Shown: in pieces, positions 16,245-25,474 of the stretch
Numbering within the stretch: the stretch's first letter is position 1
Layout of the letters: every line of letters begins with the position of its first letter
Source: UBA6136 sp044351045
Lineage (GTDB): Bacteria; Pseudomonadota; Gammaproteobacteria; Methylococcales; Methylococcaceae
Assembly (NCBI GenBank): GCA_044351045.1
Contig: JBILGM010000022.1
Coordinates: forward strand, 1 to 46,904
Direction: 5' to 3'
DNA: 46,904 bases
The notes under the pieces: model-generated
Seen by the model: only the letters and a program-made list of their open reading frames with translations
Databases searched by the model: none
What the model was told of the DNA's origin: nothing
Made by a program: the position numbers and the translations under genes

Positions 16245-17243
16245 CTAGGGTCCATGCTTGCGAGCGGGTGTTTTGGGTGAGGTTGATTTTGCCCGCACGG
16301 ATTTTTTCCGGATGGGTTCGGGTGATGAGGTACTGGCTTCCTGAAGATGGGCGATATTTGCCCGCATTATGCTCAGCCAATCTCCGCTCACGGGGCGATT
16401 GGCGCAGGGGCGGAAATCCAATGGCCGCAGCTTGAGCTCGGCCAGGGTCGCCTGAATCTCTGTGCTGGGCATCTCTTCCCAGAGCATGAGCCGGGCGGGG
16501 TGTGCCGACAGGGTCTGTCGCAACGCTGTCCACTCGCTGGCTGGCGGCATTTCGCCCGGCTCCCAATGGACGGATTTGAGATTCAAACCATAGCGCCGCT
16601 CCAGGTATTGGTAGACCGGGTGGGAGGCCATGAGGGCTTGGCCGGCCAGAGCGCCCGCTACCTGTTTCATGTCTGCATCCAGGCGCATCAGGTCGGCGTC
16701 CAGTGCCGCCCGGTTATGTTCGATGGTGCTCCGAAGTGCCGGCCGGGTGCGAATCATGGCGGCGGCCAGCGCATCCACCTGCTGGGCTGCCTGGGTGAAG
16801 TCCAGCCAGGTGGTCGAGGCGGTGCCGTCATGGCTGTGCATGCCGGTACCCCCGTGGCTATGGGTAACGGCGTCCTTGATGACCAGATAGCGTGACTTGA
16901 AGGCGGCCGAGGTGTCGACCCACTTGCTGCGCGGCAGGCTGACCCGATTCAGCCACTTCTCGTAATCGGCGCCGTTGAGCGCGATCAGGTCGGCCTTCTG
17001 CATGGCCTGTATCGTGGGGGCATCGGGCTGCCAATAGGCAGGGTCCTCGTCATTCGGCACGGGCAACTCGACTCGCACCTGGGCGCCGCCCAGGCGTTCG
17101 GCAAAATAAGCCAGCGGATAGTTGGATGCCGTGATGGTCAGAGGGGCGTATTCGATGGCCTGTGCTGGCAGCGACAGGCTCAGGCCCAACAAAAGAGTGG
17201 CCAGTCGACCCTCGGGTCGAATCCATGGGCGGGGGTGGGTCAT
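16245..17243 (-). CDS. ZnuA-like metal ABC transporter substrate-binding protein
   Basis: 332 residues from ATG 17243 (GAGGA 5 bases upstream; an in-frame ATG at 17285 lies inside the permease gene). A signal peptide (LATLLLGLSLSLPAQA) leads to a cluster A-I binding protein: TITASNYPLAYFAERLGG, PNDEDPAYWQPDAPTIQAMQKADLIALNGADYEKW, and ASHPVYQYLERRYGL. A His-rich loop (THSHGGTGMHSHDG, about 145) is typical of zinc-binding ZnuA. Metal binding in the periplasm is well supported; zinc versus another metal is not decided. The C-terminal tail is unusually basic. It is encoded 10 bp after an FtsX-type permease, not a ZnuB-type one. Confidence 0.87.
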   Translation of the reverse strand: MTHPRPWIRPEGRLATLLLGLSLSLPAQAIEYAPLTITASNYPLAYFAERLGGAQVRVELPVPNDEDPAYWQPDAPTIQAMQKADLIALNGADYEKWLNRVSLPRSKWVDTSAAFKSRYLVIKDAVTHSHGGTGMHSHDGTASTTWLDFTQAAQQVDALAAAMIRTRPALRSTIEHNRAALDADLMRLDADMKQVAGALAGQALMASHPVYQYLERRYGLNLKSVHWEPGEMPPASEWTALRQTLSAHPARLMLWEEMPSTEIQATLAELKLRPLDFRPCANRPVSGDWLSIMRANIAHLQEASTSSPEPIRKKSVRAKSTSPKTPARKHGP

Positions 17244-17253
17244 GTTGTCCTCG

Positions 17254-18411
17254 TCAGTGCATGAAAAAACGTAAGGTCGATTCATTCAGGCCCTGCTGGG
17301 CCAGTCGAACCCAGAAAAAACCCAGCGCCAAGCTGGCCAGACCTAGTAACAGACTCTCGGCCAGAATCAGTCGCAGCAGCGTCAGCCGGCTGGAACCCAG
17401 CAGGAACAGGGTCCGCATTTCCTCGCGGCGCATGCGCAGCGACAGCCAGAACACCAGCGACAGGGCCAGCAGGGTGGCGATACCCACCAAAGCCAGTACC
17501 AGATCGAACAGATCGCGGATGCGGAAGATGTTGTCCAGCAGGTGGCGGGTGATCTCCAGCGGCACCACCAGCTGGTCCGGCTGGGTGTCATCGAGATAGC
17601 GGCCGCGCAGGAGTGTCGAGGCCCGTGTGTCCTTGGGCACCGCGATCACCGCACTTATCGGGTAGGTGGCCGGATCGCCGTGGAAATGGAAGCTGGCGAC
17701 ATTGTCCGGGGTGACCTCAGTGAAGGTGACCGGACTGGCGGTGGTCGGCCTCGCCCCATTCTTGCCCGGGCTGACGGGTGCTTCATGTCCATGACCCAGC
17801 CCCTCGATGATCCAGGCGGTTTTCAGGTCGATGAAGATAGCCTGATCGTCGGGGCTGTCCCGCCGCCCCAGAATCCCGGTGATGCGAAGTTTCAACGGGT
17901 AGATGCCGGCCAGGTCGAACAGGTTGCCAGGGGTGGTCAGCAGGCGGTCACCGACCTTGAGCCCCAGAGCCGTTGCCGCATTGGCGCCCAGCACCGCATC
18001 CCCCAGTGTGGTCAACGTATCGCCTTGGTCCACGGTGAGCTGGCGGTAGTCCAGATAATCCAGGGTGATACCCACCAGCGGCTGTCCCTTGACCACAAAG
18101 CGTGAATAGATCGGCAGTGCCAGCGCCCAACTGCTGTCATCGACGCGGTCAAACTCTGCCATGGTGGTTCGGGGCAGATCGGGGTTGCCGAAATAGAGGG
18201 CATTCAGGGTCAGGTCTAGCCCGCTGGCCCGGGCGCCCACCACCAAAGGCGTGGCCCGGGCGCGGGCGAGCAACTTGCTTTCGCCCTGATCCAGCAATAC
18301 ATGCATGGCGATCGGCAGTGCGCCCATCAGGCTGAGACAGGCGATCAGCACCAGACTACGAATGCGGTAATGGCGCAAATGCCGCCAGGCCAGATAGAAA
18401 TCCTGTCTCAT
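17254..18411 (-). CDS. FtsX/MacB-type ABC transporter permease
   Basis: 385 residues. A first membrane helix near the N-terminus (RSLVLIACLSLMGALPIAMHVLL) is followed by a large periplasmic MacB_PCD-like domain, then three helices at the C-terminus (about 295-380). This is the topology of type VII ABC systems, which drive periplasmic or outer-membrane processes or export rather than import. It contains a His-containing stretch (GHGHEAPVSPG). It overlaps the ATPase gene by 4 bp. Confidence 0.88.
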   Translation of the reverse strand: MRQDFYLAWRHLRHYRIRSLVLIACLSLMGALPIAMHVLLDQGESKLLARARATPLVVGARASGLDLTLNALYFGNPDLPRTTMAEFDRVDDSSWALALPIYSRFVVKGQPLVGITLDYLDYRQLTVDQGDTLTTLGDAVLGANAATALGLKVGDRLLTTPGNLFDLAGIYPLKLRITGILGRRDSPDDQAIFIDLKTAWIIEGLGHGHEAPVSPGKNGARPTTASPVTFTEVTPDNVASFHFHGDPATYPISAVIAVPKDTRASTLLRGRYLDDTQPDQLVVPLEITRHLLDNIFRIRDLFDLVLALVGIATLLALSLVFWLSLRMRREEMRTLFLLGSSRLTLLRLILAESLLLGLASLALGFFWVRLAQQGLNESTLRFFMH

Positions 18412-19079
18412 GCCTGGGCGTGGTGATAGTCGGAGAAGTCGATGACCCGGTCGAAGCGCCCCAGCAGTTCATGGTCATGGGTGACGGCGATGAGGCTGGC
18501 CGATTCCCGGTCCAGCGTCCGGAACAGCACGTCGAGGATCTTCAGCTTGTTGTCCGGGTCCAGGCTGGCGGTGGGCTCGTCGGCCAGCACCAGTGCCGGC
18601 TGCGTCAGCACGGCCCGGCAAATGGCCACCCGCTGCCGTTCGCCCTGTGACAGCGCCGTGACCGGCTGGCCCAGCTTGTGCTCCAGACCAATGGCGGCGG
18701 CCAGTTGCCGCAGACGCTGGCGAACAGCCGGGCTCAATTTCAGCGCTGGGTTGATCCGGTAGGGATGCAGAATGTTGTCGGCCATGTCCAGGTATTCCAG
18801 CAACTGCAAGTCCTGGAAAATGAAGCCAAGCCGGGTGATGCGAAAGCGCCGGCGGGCACTGTCGCTCATGGCATGCACCGCCTGACCATCAACCCAGATC
18901 GATCCCTCCAGCGGTGGTTCGATGCCCGCGATGAGTTTCAGCAGTGTGGTCTTGCCGGTACCACTAGGGCCGGTGATGGCCAGCCGTTCGCCGGTTTTCA
19001 GATCAAAGCGGGGAATCCGCAGGGTGAAATCGCCCTCTGCCGCCGGGTAGCGAAACTGCAGTCCTTCAATACGGATCAT
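18408..19079 (-). CDS. LolD/MacB-like ABC transporter ATPase
   Basis: 223 residues. Walker A is GPSGTGKTT (37-45), signature LSQGERQRVAI, Walker B LVLADEPTASLD, H-loop VTHDHEL. The size and motif wording fit the LolD/FtsE/MacB subfamily that pairs with FtsX-type permeases. It overlaps the gene upstream (19076-19079) and the permease downstream by 4 bp each, so the three are translationally coupled. Confidence 0.93.
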   Translation of the reverse strand: MIRIEGLQFRYPAAEGDFTLRIPRFDLKTGERLAITGPSGTGKTTLLKLIAGIEPPLEGSIWVDGQAVHAMSDSARRRFRITRLGFIFQDLQLLEYLDMADNILHPYRINPALKLSPAVRQRLRQLAAAIGLEHKLGQPVTALSQGERQRVAICRAVLTQPALVLADEPTASLDPDNKLKILDVLFRTLDRESASLIAVTHDHELLGRFDRVIDFSDYHHAQA

Positions 19080-20554
19080 GTCGCGTCCAGACCCTGCCCG
19101 TCGATGAAATCCAGGTTCTTGATGCGCCAGCTGCCGTCGGCCCGACGCTCCAGGTCGACCAGGGCGCGGTAGCGGGTATGTCGATCATGGGCATGGCCCC
19201 AATGCGAGACCTGGCCATGCGCAACCCAGCTGGCGTCGATGCGTCGTTCGGATTGGCCGGTGCTGACTGGCTTGAATTGGCTCAGTTCCACTCGCTGAAC
19301 CCGGCTATCGCCCCCAAGCCCACGTGACTTGCGGATCAGGGCCAGGCGTTGATCGAGATAGACCTGGTCCAGCAACGGCGAGGACAAGCTCATGGCCAGT
19401 TGGTCATAGGCGGCTTCCTCCCCACGGAGGGAGAACGCCCGATAGGCGTTAAGCAGGAGTTCAGCCAGTTCCTCCGCCTGCAGCGGTCCTGTGGCGGCTG
19501 AAGACGACGCTTGATCCGAGGGGGGGGTAGGGTTATCCAGCATGTCCTCGGTCGACCAATCCATCGCCGAATGTGTCCGGGTTACCTCGGCGTCCAGAGT
19601 TTCCTGGCCACGAATCAACTGTATCGCGTGCGTGGTCTGGTCGGGGCTGAAAGCCTGCCAGTGCAGGCGTAGGGAGGTCGGGGGATGCTTCACCGGATAG
19701 GCCAGCATGATCCCCAGTTGCGCGGCGTTGGTGGCCAGCACTGAGTCGGCCGGCACCGGTTCGATGCCGGCCGGACTTTGACGCACAAACTCGATTCGGT
19801 CTATCCAGGGCGCGGAGGGTTGCCCGTCGATATCGAGCGTCTGCAGCGTGGGCAGGGCCTCAACTAGCTTTGTCTTCAGTGCCTCACGCTGGGCCGGACT
19901 GAGTTCTTTGCGCGTGTCCAGACCCAGGCTGTGCCACAACTTCGCCGGTAGCCAGGCCAGAGGCTGCAGCCATTCATGACGGATTTCGTGCGGCTCGAGG
20001 TAAAGGAAGGACTTCGGTTGCAGGTGACGGCGGGCCCAGTCCTGGCCCTGAAATCGGCTGTTCCAGGGCTGTTGCCAATCGAGTTTGAGTCGGACCGGGC
20101 CGTTGAGTAGCGCCCGGTCGCTGATCGCCACCCCCCCCTGAAGCACCAGCAGGGCCGGCGCCAGCCCCGAGGGACTACTGAGCTCAAGTTGTCCGGGTGG
20201 CGTCGCGAGCGGGAAGCGGTAATGGATCTGGACGCGATGCTCGGCCTGGCCGTTGGCGGGTTCCCTCATTGCTGCTTCGGCGGCGGTCAGGGTGGTGCCG
20301 TCAGAGGTGCTCGCAAGCACCAGAGGCCGAGCGGCACAGGTCAGGTCGCAGTCACTCGGCGTGAGGCTGCGGACCGCCGGCAAGTCGCGTTCGCGGATGC
20401 GCAGGGTCAGTTCCACCGAGTCGGGCTGCAGAATGAGATCGGCCAATATGGGCGACTGACGATCCAGCGGGCTGTCGGCCAGCAAGTCGGGGGTCAGCAG
20501 CGCCAGCAATAGCACGCTGACCCCCCGCGTGACCGGAGAGGAAAATGTGGACAA
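19076..20554 (-). CDS. Exported protein of unknown function, coupled to the ABC genes
   Basis: 492 residues starting at TTG 20554 (a stop lies a few codons upstream in frame; GTG 20515 is an alternative). A signal-like segment (VSVLLLALLTPDLLADS) precedes two beta-rich regions. The C-terminal 120 residues look NTF2/SnoaL-like and carry the His-rich stretch HGQVSHWGHAHDRHTRYRAL, which could bind metal. I recognise no named family. ATGA-type overlap with the ATPase gene suggests it is an accessory component of that transporter. Confidence 0.75.
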   Translation of the reverse strand: MSTFSSPVTRGVSVLLLALLTPDLLADSPLDRQSPILADLILQPDSVELTLRIRERDLPAVRSLTPSDCDLTCAARPLVLASTSDGTTLTAAEAAMREPANGQAEHRVQIHYRFPLATPPGQLELSSPSGLAPALLVLQGGVAISDRALLNGPVRLKLDWQQPWNSRFQGQDWARRHLQPKSFLYLEPHEIRHEWLQPLAWLPAKLWHSLGLDTRKELSPAQREALKTKLVEALPTLQTLDIDGQPSAPWIDRIEFVRQSPAGIEPVPADSVLATNAAQLGIMLAYPVKHPPTSLRLHWQAFSPDQTTHAIQLIRGQETLDAEVTRTHSAMDWSTEDMLDNPTPPSDQASSSAATGPLQAEELAELLLNAYRAFSLRGEEAAYDQLAMSLSSPLLDQVYLDQRLALIRKSRGLGGDSRVQRVELSQFKPVSTGQSERRIDASWVAHGQVSHWGHAHDRHTRYRALVDLERRADGSWRIKNLDFIDGQGLDAT

Positions 20555-20575
20555 GGGGGGATGGAGGACCTGGCT

Positions 20576-21244
20576 TCAACCCTGGGAGCCTAAGGTCCTG
20601 CCGAGCAGGTAATTCCAGTAGCGCCGATAGAAACCGTAGCCGAACCACCCCAGGAAGGCGAATACGATGGCGGTTGACAGCCAGGCCAGATATTTCAGCC
20701 AGGGTGTCGGTTGCATGGAGGGCATGGCGACACTGAAGGGTACGCGGAGTCGGTCGTCCTCGGTAATCATGTCGTCGCCGATCTCTGCGATCAGCGCATA
20801 GTGACCCGGAGTGCTGATGTCGACGCTGGTATCCAGTGTGCCGTTCTTGTAGATTTTGGCCGGCACTTCCTTAAGGGTCTTGCTGGTGGTCGGATTGCCA
20901 TCCTGGTCGAACTCTTCTTCGACGACGCGCACGGCAATCGGAAGGTTACGCACATCGCGATCCAGCAGGTCGAGCGTCAGGAAGGTCATGCCGATCTGGG
21001 GGATTTCCTGACAATACTTGACGAAATCATGGGCCTCATTTTTGTTGCGGCCCTGCTGCATGGAGGTGAAGTGCATGGCATAGAAATCGTTGGCGACCAG
21101 GCAACTCATGGATGCCCCGGTGTATTTGGATCGCATGTCCCCCGGATTGCGGACATTGTTCGCGGCCAGCGCAGGCCCGTTCAGAGAGGTAATGAAAAAG
21201 AAACTGGCGAGGAATTTCATTCCGGTGATGTGTGAGCGTGTCAT
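20576..21244 (-). CDS. Exported, C-terminally anchored protein of unknown function
   Basis: 222 residues. ATG 21244 has GGAGG 9 bases upstream, so it is preferred over the internal ATG 21220. A signal peptide (FLASFFFITSLNGPALA) precedes a periplasmic domain, two cysteines (SCLV, YCQE) and a beta-rich stretch (GHYALIAEIGDDM...LRVPFSVAMP). A membrane helix at about 190-212 anchors the C-terminus. It lies between copC and the ABC genes, so a periplasmic metal-handling role is possible. Confidence 0.75.
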   Translation of the reverse strand: MTRSHITGMKFLASFFFITSLNGPALAANNVRNPGDMRSKYTGASMSCLVANDFYAMHFTSMQQGRNKNEAHDFVKYCQEIPQIGMTFLTLDLLDRDVRNLPIAVRVVEEEFDQDGNPTTSKTLKEVPAKIYKNGTLDTSVDISTPGHYALIAEIGDDMITEDDRLRVPFSVAMPSMQPTPWLKYLAWLSTAIVFAFLGWFGYGFYRRYWNYLLGRTLGSQG

Positions 21245-21271
21245 CGACGTTAACCTCCAGGGGTTGTGGGA

Positions 21272-21631
21272 CTAGGGTTTGAAGGTGAAGAAGTATTTGC
21301 CGCTGACCACATGGCCATCAGCCGAAAGCACCCGATAGCGAACCATGTAGCGACCGGGCGTCTGGACATCGACGCTGGCGCGCAGGTTGGCGCGGTCGGA
21401 GAAGTCGAGCTTGGCGTCATGGGCATCCACCCTTTTGCCCTTGTCGTCGACGATGGCCAGCGCCAGAAACTCCTCGCCGACGGCATCGTTGAAGCGCAGC
21501 AAGACTTCCTTGGGGGCGGTGGTGATGATTGATTCCTTGTCGGGTTGGGCCTTGACCAGAATGGCATGAGCCATGGCCTGGCCTGGCAACAGGATCAGCA
21601 GCGACAGCAGGATTAGGAAACTGGAACGCAT
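21272..21631 (-). CDS. copC: CopC/YobA-like periplasmic copper-resistance domain protein
   Basis: 119 residues with signal peptide (LLILLPGQAMA) and mature N-terminus HAILVKAQPDKESII. The CopC beta-sandwich motifs are PKEVLLRFNDAV, LRASVDVQTPGRYMVRYRVLSADGHVVSGKYFFTF. The N-terminal His and the DGHVVSG His are candidates for the Cu(II) site of the short CopC type. There is no Met-rich Cu(I) loop and no copD nearby. It sits among metal-handling genes and supports copper as a possible substrate of the operon. Confidence 0.85.
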   Translation of the reverse strand: MRSSFLILLSLLILLPGQAMAHAILVKAQPDKESIITTAPKEVLLRFNDAVGEEFLALAIVDDKGKRVDAHDAKLDFSDRANLRASVDVQTPGRYMVRYRVLSADGHVVSGKYFFTFKP

Positions 21632-21640
21632 ATTTAAAGT

Positions 21641-22855
21641 TCAGGATGAAATGTCATGGAGAACCGAGGCCATCCGTTTGGTCTTTTCGCCGGCGCGTTC
21701 GGTCCAGAAGACCCGGAAGCCATCGGATGTCGGCACGACCCGCGGATGATCCACCCGCTGGCCGACCGGACTGAGTAATTGCGGCCTCGACCAATGTGCC
21801 CCGCCATCGGTGGATTCCACCAACGCGATACGGCTCTGCTGGCCATGGCCTTTCCGGTAGACGATGGCCAATTGACCGGTCGGTCCCGAGGCGATGTCGG
21901 GATCGCCGCCCGCGCCATCAATCAACAGCTGGGTGGGCCAAGCGGTACCTGCGGCATTGGATCGCAGGTAGTGCACGCCGGTCTGATTTTCTTCGCCGGT
22001 CCAGATGGCGGCATGCATCACGACAGTCTCGCCATCGCGCACACTGGTAATGCCGCTGGAACTGTGTGGGCAGGCGTCGACCCGCCAATTGAAAGCGCCT
22101 ACGGTCTGAGTGGTCTGCCAGCGATCCTCGGTGGCTGAATTCATGGCCAGCCGCATGTCCTTGGGCGCGTGGTCGCGGTAGAGCAGGGCCAGTGAGGCGT
22201 CGGGCAGCCGGCTCAGTTGAGTCGAGCAGCAGGTGCAGACATCGGTGTCGACCGTTGATTCTGATTGCCAGCTTTGGCCGCCGTCGCGAGAAATGGCCGC
22301 CCGAAGTCCCTGGCTGGAGCCGTTCTCTTCCCGATCATCCAGCCAGACCAGGTGAATCGTGCCGTCGGCGTCGATCTCCACATCGGGATAGGCCTGGTTG
22401 CGTTGGGGGTCACCGCTAACCGGCAGGATGCCGGAATGCCAATGTGCGCCCTGGTCATCGGAGACGGCCACCATCAGTGGACCGTTTCCAGGGAGTTCGC
22501 CCTTGACCTGAAAAACGGCAACGCGGCGGCGGCCGGATGTGGCCAGCTGGACATCGTTGCCACGGCTGGAGATGGGTTCGGCCCCTGCGGTATCGATGAA
22601 CTGTGGCCGGCCCCAGTATTTGCCCCCCTCGCGTGCCTCGACATAGGCGAGGCGAGTCACCGCATCAGCTTCAAATTGACCCAGCACCAGCGTGTGCAGG
22701 CGATCACCTGCCGTGACCACGTCAAAGCTTCTGACGCTCAGTGCGCCACCAAAGGCCGGCGCCGAAGGGGCCGGCAACCAGAGGGCCAGTGCCGAAGCAC
22801 CCAGCAGCAGGCTGGTGGCCAGAGCGAGGCGATGTCTGCGTTGCCGTGCGTTCAT
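21641..22855 (-). CDS. Asp-box (BNR) beta-propeller exported protein
   Basis: 404 residues. An N-terminal signal anchor (LALATSLLLGASALALWLP) leads to a sialidase-like propeller with Asp-boxes SDDQGAHW, SRDGGQSW and STDGGAHW. Two cysteine motifs, DVCTCCSTQ and DACPHSSSG, are not sialidase features, and the catalytic Arg triad is not evident, so I do not call it a sialidase. The CTCC motif could bind metal or form disulfides. It is encoded between a TonB receptor and CopC; cell-surface or periplasmic metal handling is inferred. Confidence 0.8.
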   Translation of the reverse strand: MNARQRRHRLALATSLLLGASALALWLPAPSAPAFGGALSVRSFDVVTAGDRLHTLVLGQFEADAVTRLAYVEAREGGKYWGRPQFIDTAGAEPISSRGNDVQLATSGRRRVAVFQVKGELPGNGPLMVAVSDDQGAHWHSGILPVSGDPQRNQAYPDVEIDADGTIHLVWLDDREENGSSQGLRAAISRDGGQSWQSESTVDTDVCTCCSTQLSRLPDASLALLYRDHAPKDMRLAMNSATEDRWQTTQTVGAFNWRVDACPHSSSGITSVRDGETVVMHAAIWTGEENQTGVHYLRSNAAGTAWPTQLLIDGAGGDPDIASGPTGQLAIVYRKGHGQQSRIALVESTDGGAHWSRPQLLSPVGQRVDHPRVVPTSDGFRVFWTERAGEKTKRMASVLHDISS

Positions 22856-22864
22856 GTCCGTCGG

Positions 22865-25093
22865 TCAGAAACTGATGCTGATGGTCCCGCGGATCATGCG
22901 CGGTTCGACGGGGTGGATGACCTTGCCTTCGACCCCGTCAGGGCCCTGATCCTGCAAGCGGTACTGATAGTAGTAGGCGATGTCGTTGGCCTTGGAATCG
23001 AACAGGTTGAACAGGTCCAGTTCAAGCTTGACGTTGTCAAAACGGTAGCCGCCACCGATGTTGACCAGGGTGGTCGTGCCCAACTGGACGGTGTTGGCTT
23101 CATTCAGCGGGACATTGCTGAAATGGCGCAAACGGGCGGTCGCGTAGTAACCGTCCGGGTGTTCGTAGACTGCCCCGGCGGTAATGACATTGCCGATGGA
23201 TTGCGGAATGGAGTTCTCGCCGGAGGGGAGGTCGGTGTATTTCGATTGGGTAAACGCGAAGTCTGCGTCCAAGGTGACCTCCTGGGTCAGCTTGTAGTAG
23301 TTGACGAACTCCACACCATAACGATTGCCCGGCCCGGTGGGTTCCGTGGTGCCTTCATCGCCGACGAAGACGAGTTCCGAGTCGCTGTGCAGGAACCAGA
23401 AGGCGAGGGTCGAGTTGAGTCCGGGCACATACTGGGTACGGGCCCCGATTTCGGCGCCTTCGGTCCGGGATAATGGCGTGACACCGTAAATGTAGTCCTT
23501 GGTGCTTGGGTCGATACGGTCCATCACCCCGCGGGCATCGTTGGAATGGAAGCCATAGCCGCCATTGAGGTAGAGCTCGGTGTCTGCCCAGGGACCGAAG
23601 ATCAGGCTCAGTTTCGGGCTGGCCAGGCTGGCGGTCATGTCCCCGGTGCTATTGACGCCTTGCAGGGTTTTTACGTCGAAGAAGAAAATGTCCTCACGCA
23701 GGCCGGCGATGGTGCGGAACCAGTCGGTCCAACGATTCTCGCTTTTGCCGTAGAGACTGACGCTGGTTTCCCAGACGTTGTTGATGGCGGTGACGTCGTA
23801 AACATTCCGCCGGTAGCTGTTGGCCAGTTCCAGGTCACCGATCTGGTCGCGGCGGAACTGGATGCCGAGCGTGTTATCCATTTCGGTACCAAACAGCTGG
23901 TTGAACCAGGTCTGCGAGGCGTTGCCACCGAAGTAAACGCGATCCTCGCCTTGGAAAATCTGGTCGCCCAGTTCCGGGTTGGTCAGGAAATAGGTGAAAT
24001 CCGAAAAAAGCCGCAACGAGTAGTAGGCGGCATAGAAATTGGCTTCATTTTTGTAGCCGTCGCCCCGGCTCCAGATGTTGGCAGAGCCGGTCCAGCGGTC
24101 GGTGACACCGCCATCGCTGTCGTTTAAGGTGCCGTAGAGTGAAAGTTGTTTGCTGTTGACCAGGGCTTCCGGAATCTGGTTGGTGGCCGTCCAGTTGGAA
24201 CCATAGCCGTTGACAATGAAGGAGGTCCCCCAGTCCTTTTCATCGATGGTGTAGCGCAGCATGCCGTTGTAGGAATCCAGGTTTTGCGGCTGCACCCAGG
24301 GCCCGTTGTAGTAGTTGTAGGTGACGCCATATAGCAGATCACCCGGGCCTACCTGATTGGAATCGGCGATGAGGGCGCGGTAGTAGTCGAACTCGCCCCC
24401 GGTCAGCTTGGCGATGCCCTGGTCCAGCCGATGCTTGGTGTGCATTTGCGAATAGCCGGCCGAGGCAAAGTCACCCATCTCGGCATAGTAGGGGCCCTTG
24501 CCATATTCAACCCGATCGACCAGTTCCGGGATGATGGAATTCAGATCCATATAGCCCTGGCCATGGGCGTTGGTGGGCAGATTCATCGGCACACCGTCGA
24601 CCCAGGTGGCAAAGTCGGTGCCGTGATCAAGATTGAAGCCGCGCAGGAAATACTGATTGGCCTTGCCGCTGCCGCTATGTTGGGTGGCCATCATGCCGGG
24701 AATGACTTCTACCAGTTCGCCAACGCGCAACAGAGGCCGGGTTTTGAACTGGTTCTGTCCGACGACGCCTTGTGAGCCGGATTCGACGATGCCAACCAGC
24801 TCAGTTTCACGGCCTACGATCTCTATGGTGTCAAGGCTGACGGGCTCCTCCATCAGGGGCGGATCATTCGCTTCGGGCCCTCTGGCTGTCTGCGTTGTTG
24901 TTGCGTTAGCGGTTTTGGCTGGCGGGTTGCTTTCGTCGTTAGTCTTGGCGGATTTCTTGTCGTCCCCGCTTGTTTCCGAATTCTCATCGACAACCACCTC
25001 TTGCGGGGGTGCCTGGCGGTGGGCTTGGACCATGGGTGAGGCAAGAATGAGTGTGCCGGGCAGCGCCAGATAAATGGTTGAAGTCAGTTTCAT
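22865..25093 (-). CDS. TonB-dependent outer-membrane receptor
   Basis: 742 residues. A signal peptide is followed by a long charged, Asn/Thr-rich linker (about 28-85). The TonB box region is DTIEIVGRE; the plug reads LLRVGELVEVIPGMMATQHSGSGKANQYFLRGFNLDHGTDFATWVDGVPMNLP; a beta-barrel follows, ending in the outer-membrane C-terminus GTISISF. It imports a scarce ligand using TonB energy. Operon partners (CopC, ZnuA-like, ABC) point to a metal or metal chelate; the substrate is not identifiable from sequence alone. Confidence 0.92.
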   Translation of the reverse strand: MKLTSTIYLALPGTLILASPMVQAHRQAPPQEVVVDENSETSGDDKKSAKTNDESNPPAKTANATTTQTARGPEANDPPLMEEPVSLDTIEIVGRETELVGIVESGSQGVVGQNQFKTRPLLRVGELVEVIPGMMATQHSGSGKANQYFLRGFNLDHGTDFATWVDGVPMNLPTNAHGQGYMDLNSIIPELVDRVEYGKGPYYAEMGDFASAGYSQMHTKHRLDQGIAKLTGGEFDYYRALIADSNQVGPGDLLYGVTYNYYNGPWVQPQNLDSYNGMLRYTIDEKDWGTSFIVNGYGSNWTATNQIPEALVNSKQLSLYGTLNDSDGGVTDRWTGSANIWSRGDGYKNEANFYAAYYSLRLFSDFTYFLTNPELGDQIFQGEDRVYFGGNASQTWFNQLFGTEMDNTLGIQFRRDQIGDLELANSYRRNVYDVTAINNVWETSVSLYGKSENRWTDWFRTIAGLREDIFFFDVKTLQGVNSTGDMTASLASPKLSLIFGPWADTELYLNGGYGFHSNDARGVMDRIDPSTKDYIYGVTPLSRTEGAEIGARTQYVPGLNSTLAFWFLHSDSELVFVGDEGTTEPTGPGNRYGVEFVNYYKLTQEVTLDADFAFTQSKYTDLPSGENSIPQSIGNVITAGAVYEHPDGYYATARLRHFSNVPLNEANTVQLGTTTLVNIGGGYRFDNVKLELDLFNLFDSKANDIAYYYQYRLQDQGPDGVEGKVIHPVEPRMIRGTISISF

Positions 25094-25192
25094 GATTTCA
25101 AGGATTCACTTAAGTGTTGTTCCGGTTCGGCAAAACAATTGGCCAAGGTCAGTGTTGCTTGAGAGTGATCTCGTGTGAGTCGATCAATAGGG

Positions 25193-25333
25193 TCAGGGGG
25201 TCGCTGCCTTTTTGTCCTTCATCCAGTCGGGCCGTCCTTGAGGTGGGGTATTGCCCAGTGGGCCTTCCTCTCCGCATCCGGCAAGGCTGAGCAACAGGGC
25301 GATGAGTGAAGACACCAGCAAAAAATTTTTCAT
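25193..25333 (-). CDS. Very small lipoprotein
   Basis: 46 residues from ATG 25333. MKNFLLVSSLIALLLSLAGC is a clear lipoprotein signal with lipobox LAGC, leaving a mature peptide of only about 27 residues (CGEEGPLGNTPPQG...). It lies between the small periplasmic protein gene and the TonB receptor gene on the same strand. It resembles small lipoproteins at the head of metal and energy operons, but I recognise no family. Confidence 0.6.
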   Translation of the reverse strand: MKNFLLVSSLIALLLSLAGCGEEGPLGNTPPQGRPDWMKDKKAATP

Positions 25334-25474
25334 GATCTGTTTGGCAGATATTGAGGTGGGGTGAGCCCCCGTAACAAAGCTCCGGGGGCTCGATCGCATT
25401 CGCCCGGGCTTGGCTATCTTTCTTGTTGCAATCAGCCAAGACCGGGGCGAGGAACTCGATGGACAGACGTCTCC

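Noticed and set aside
21641..22855. Calling the Asp-box protein a sialidase
   Set aside because: Asp-boxes alone are not diagnostic; catalytic Arg and Tyr residues are not evident and the context is metal handling.
22265..23473. 402-codon open frame on the plus strand
   Set aside because: It lies antisense to the Asp-box and TonB genes, has no family features, and follows their codon pattern as a shadow.
23546..24127. 193-codon open frame on the plus strand
   Set aside because: Shadow of the TonB receptor barrel; no start signal or family match.
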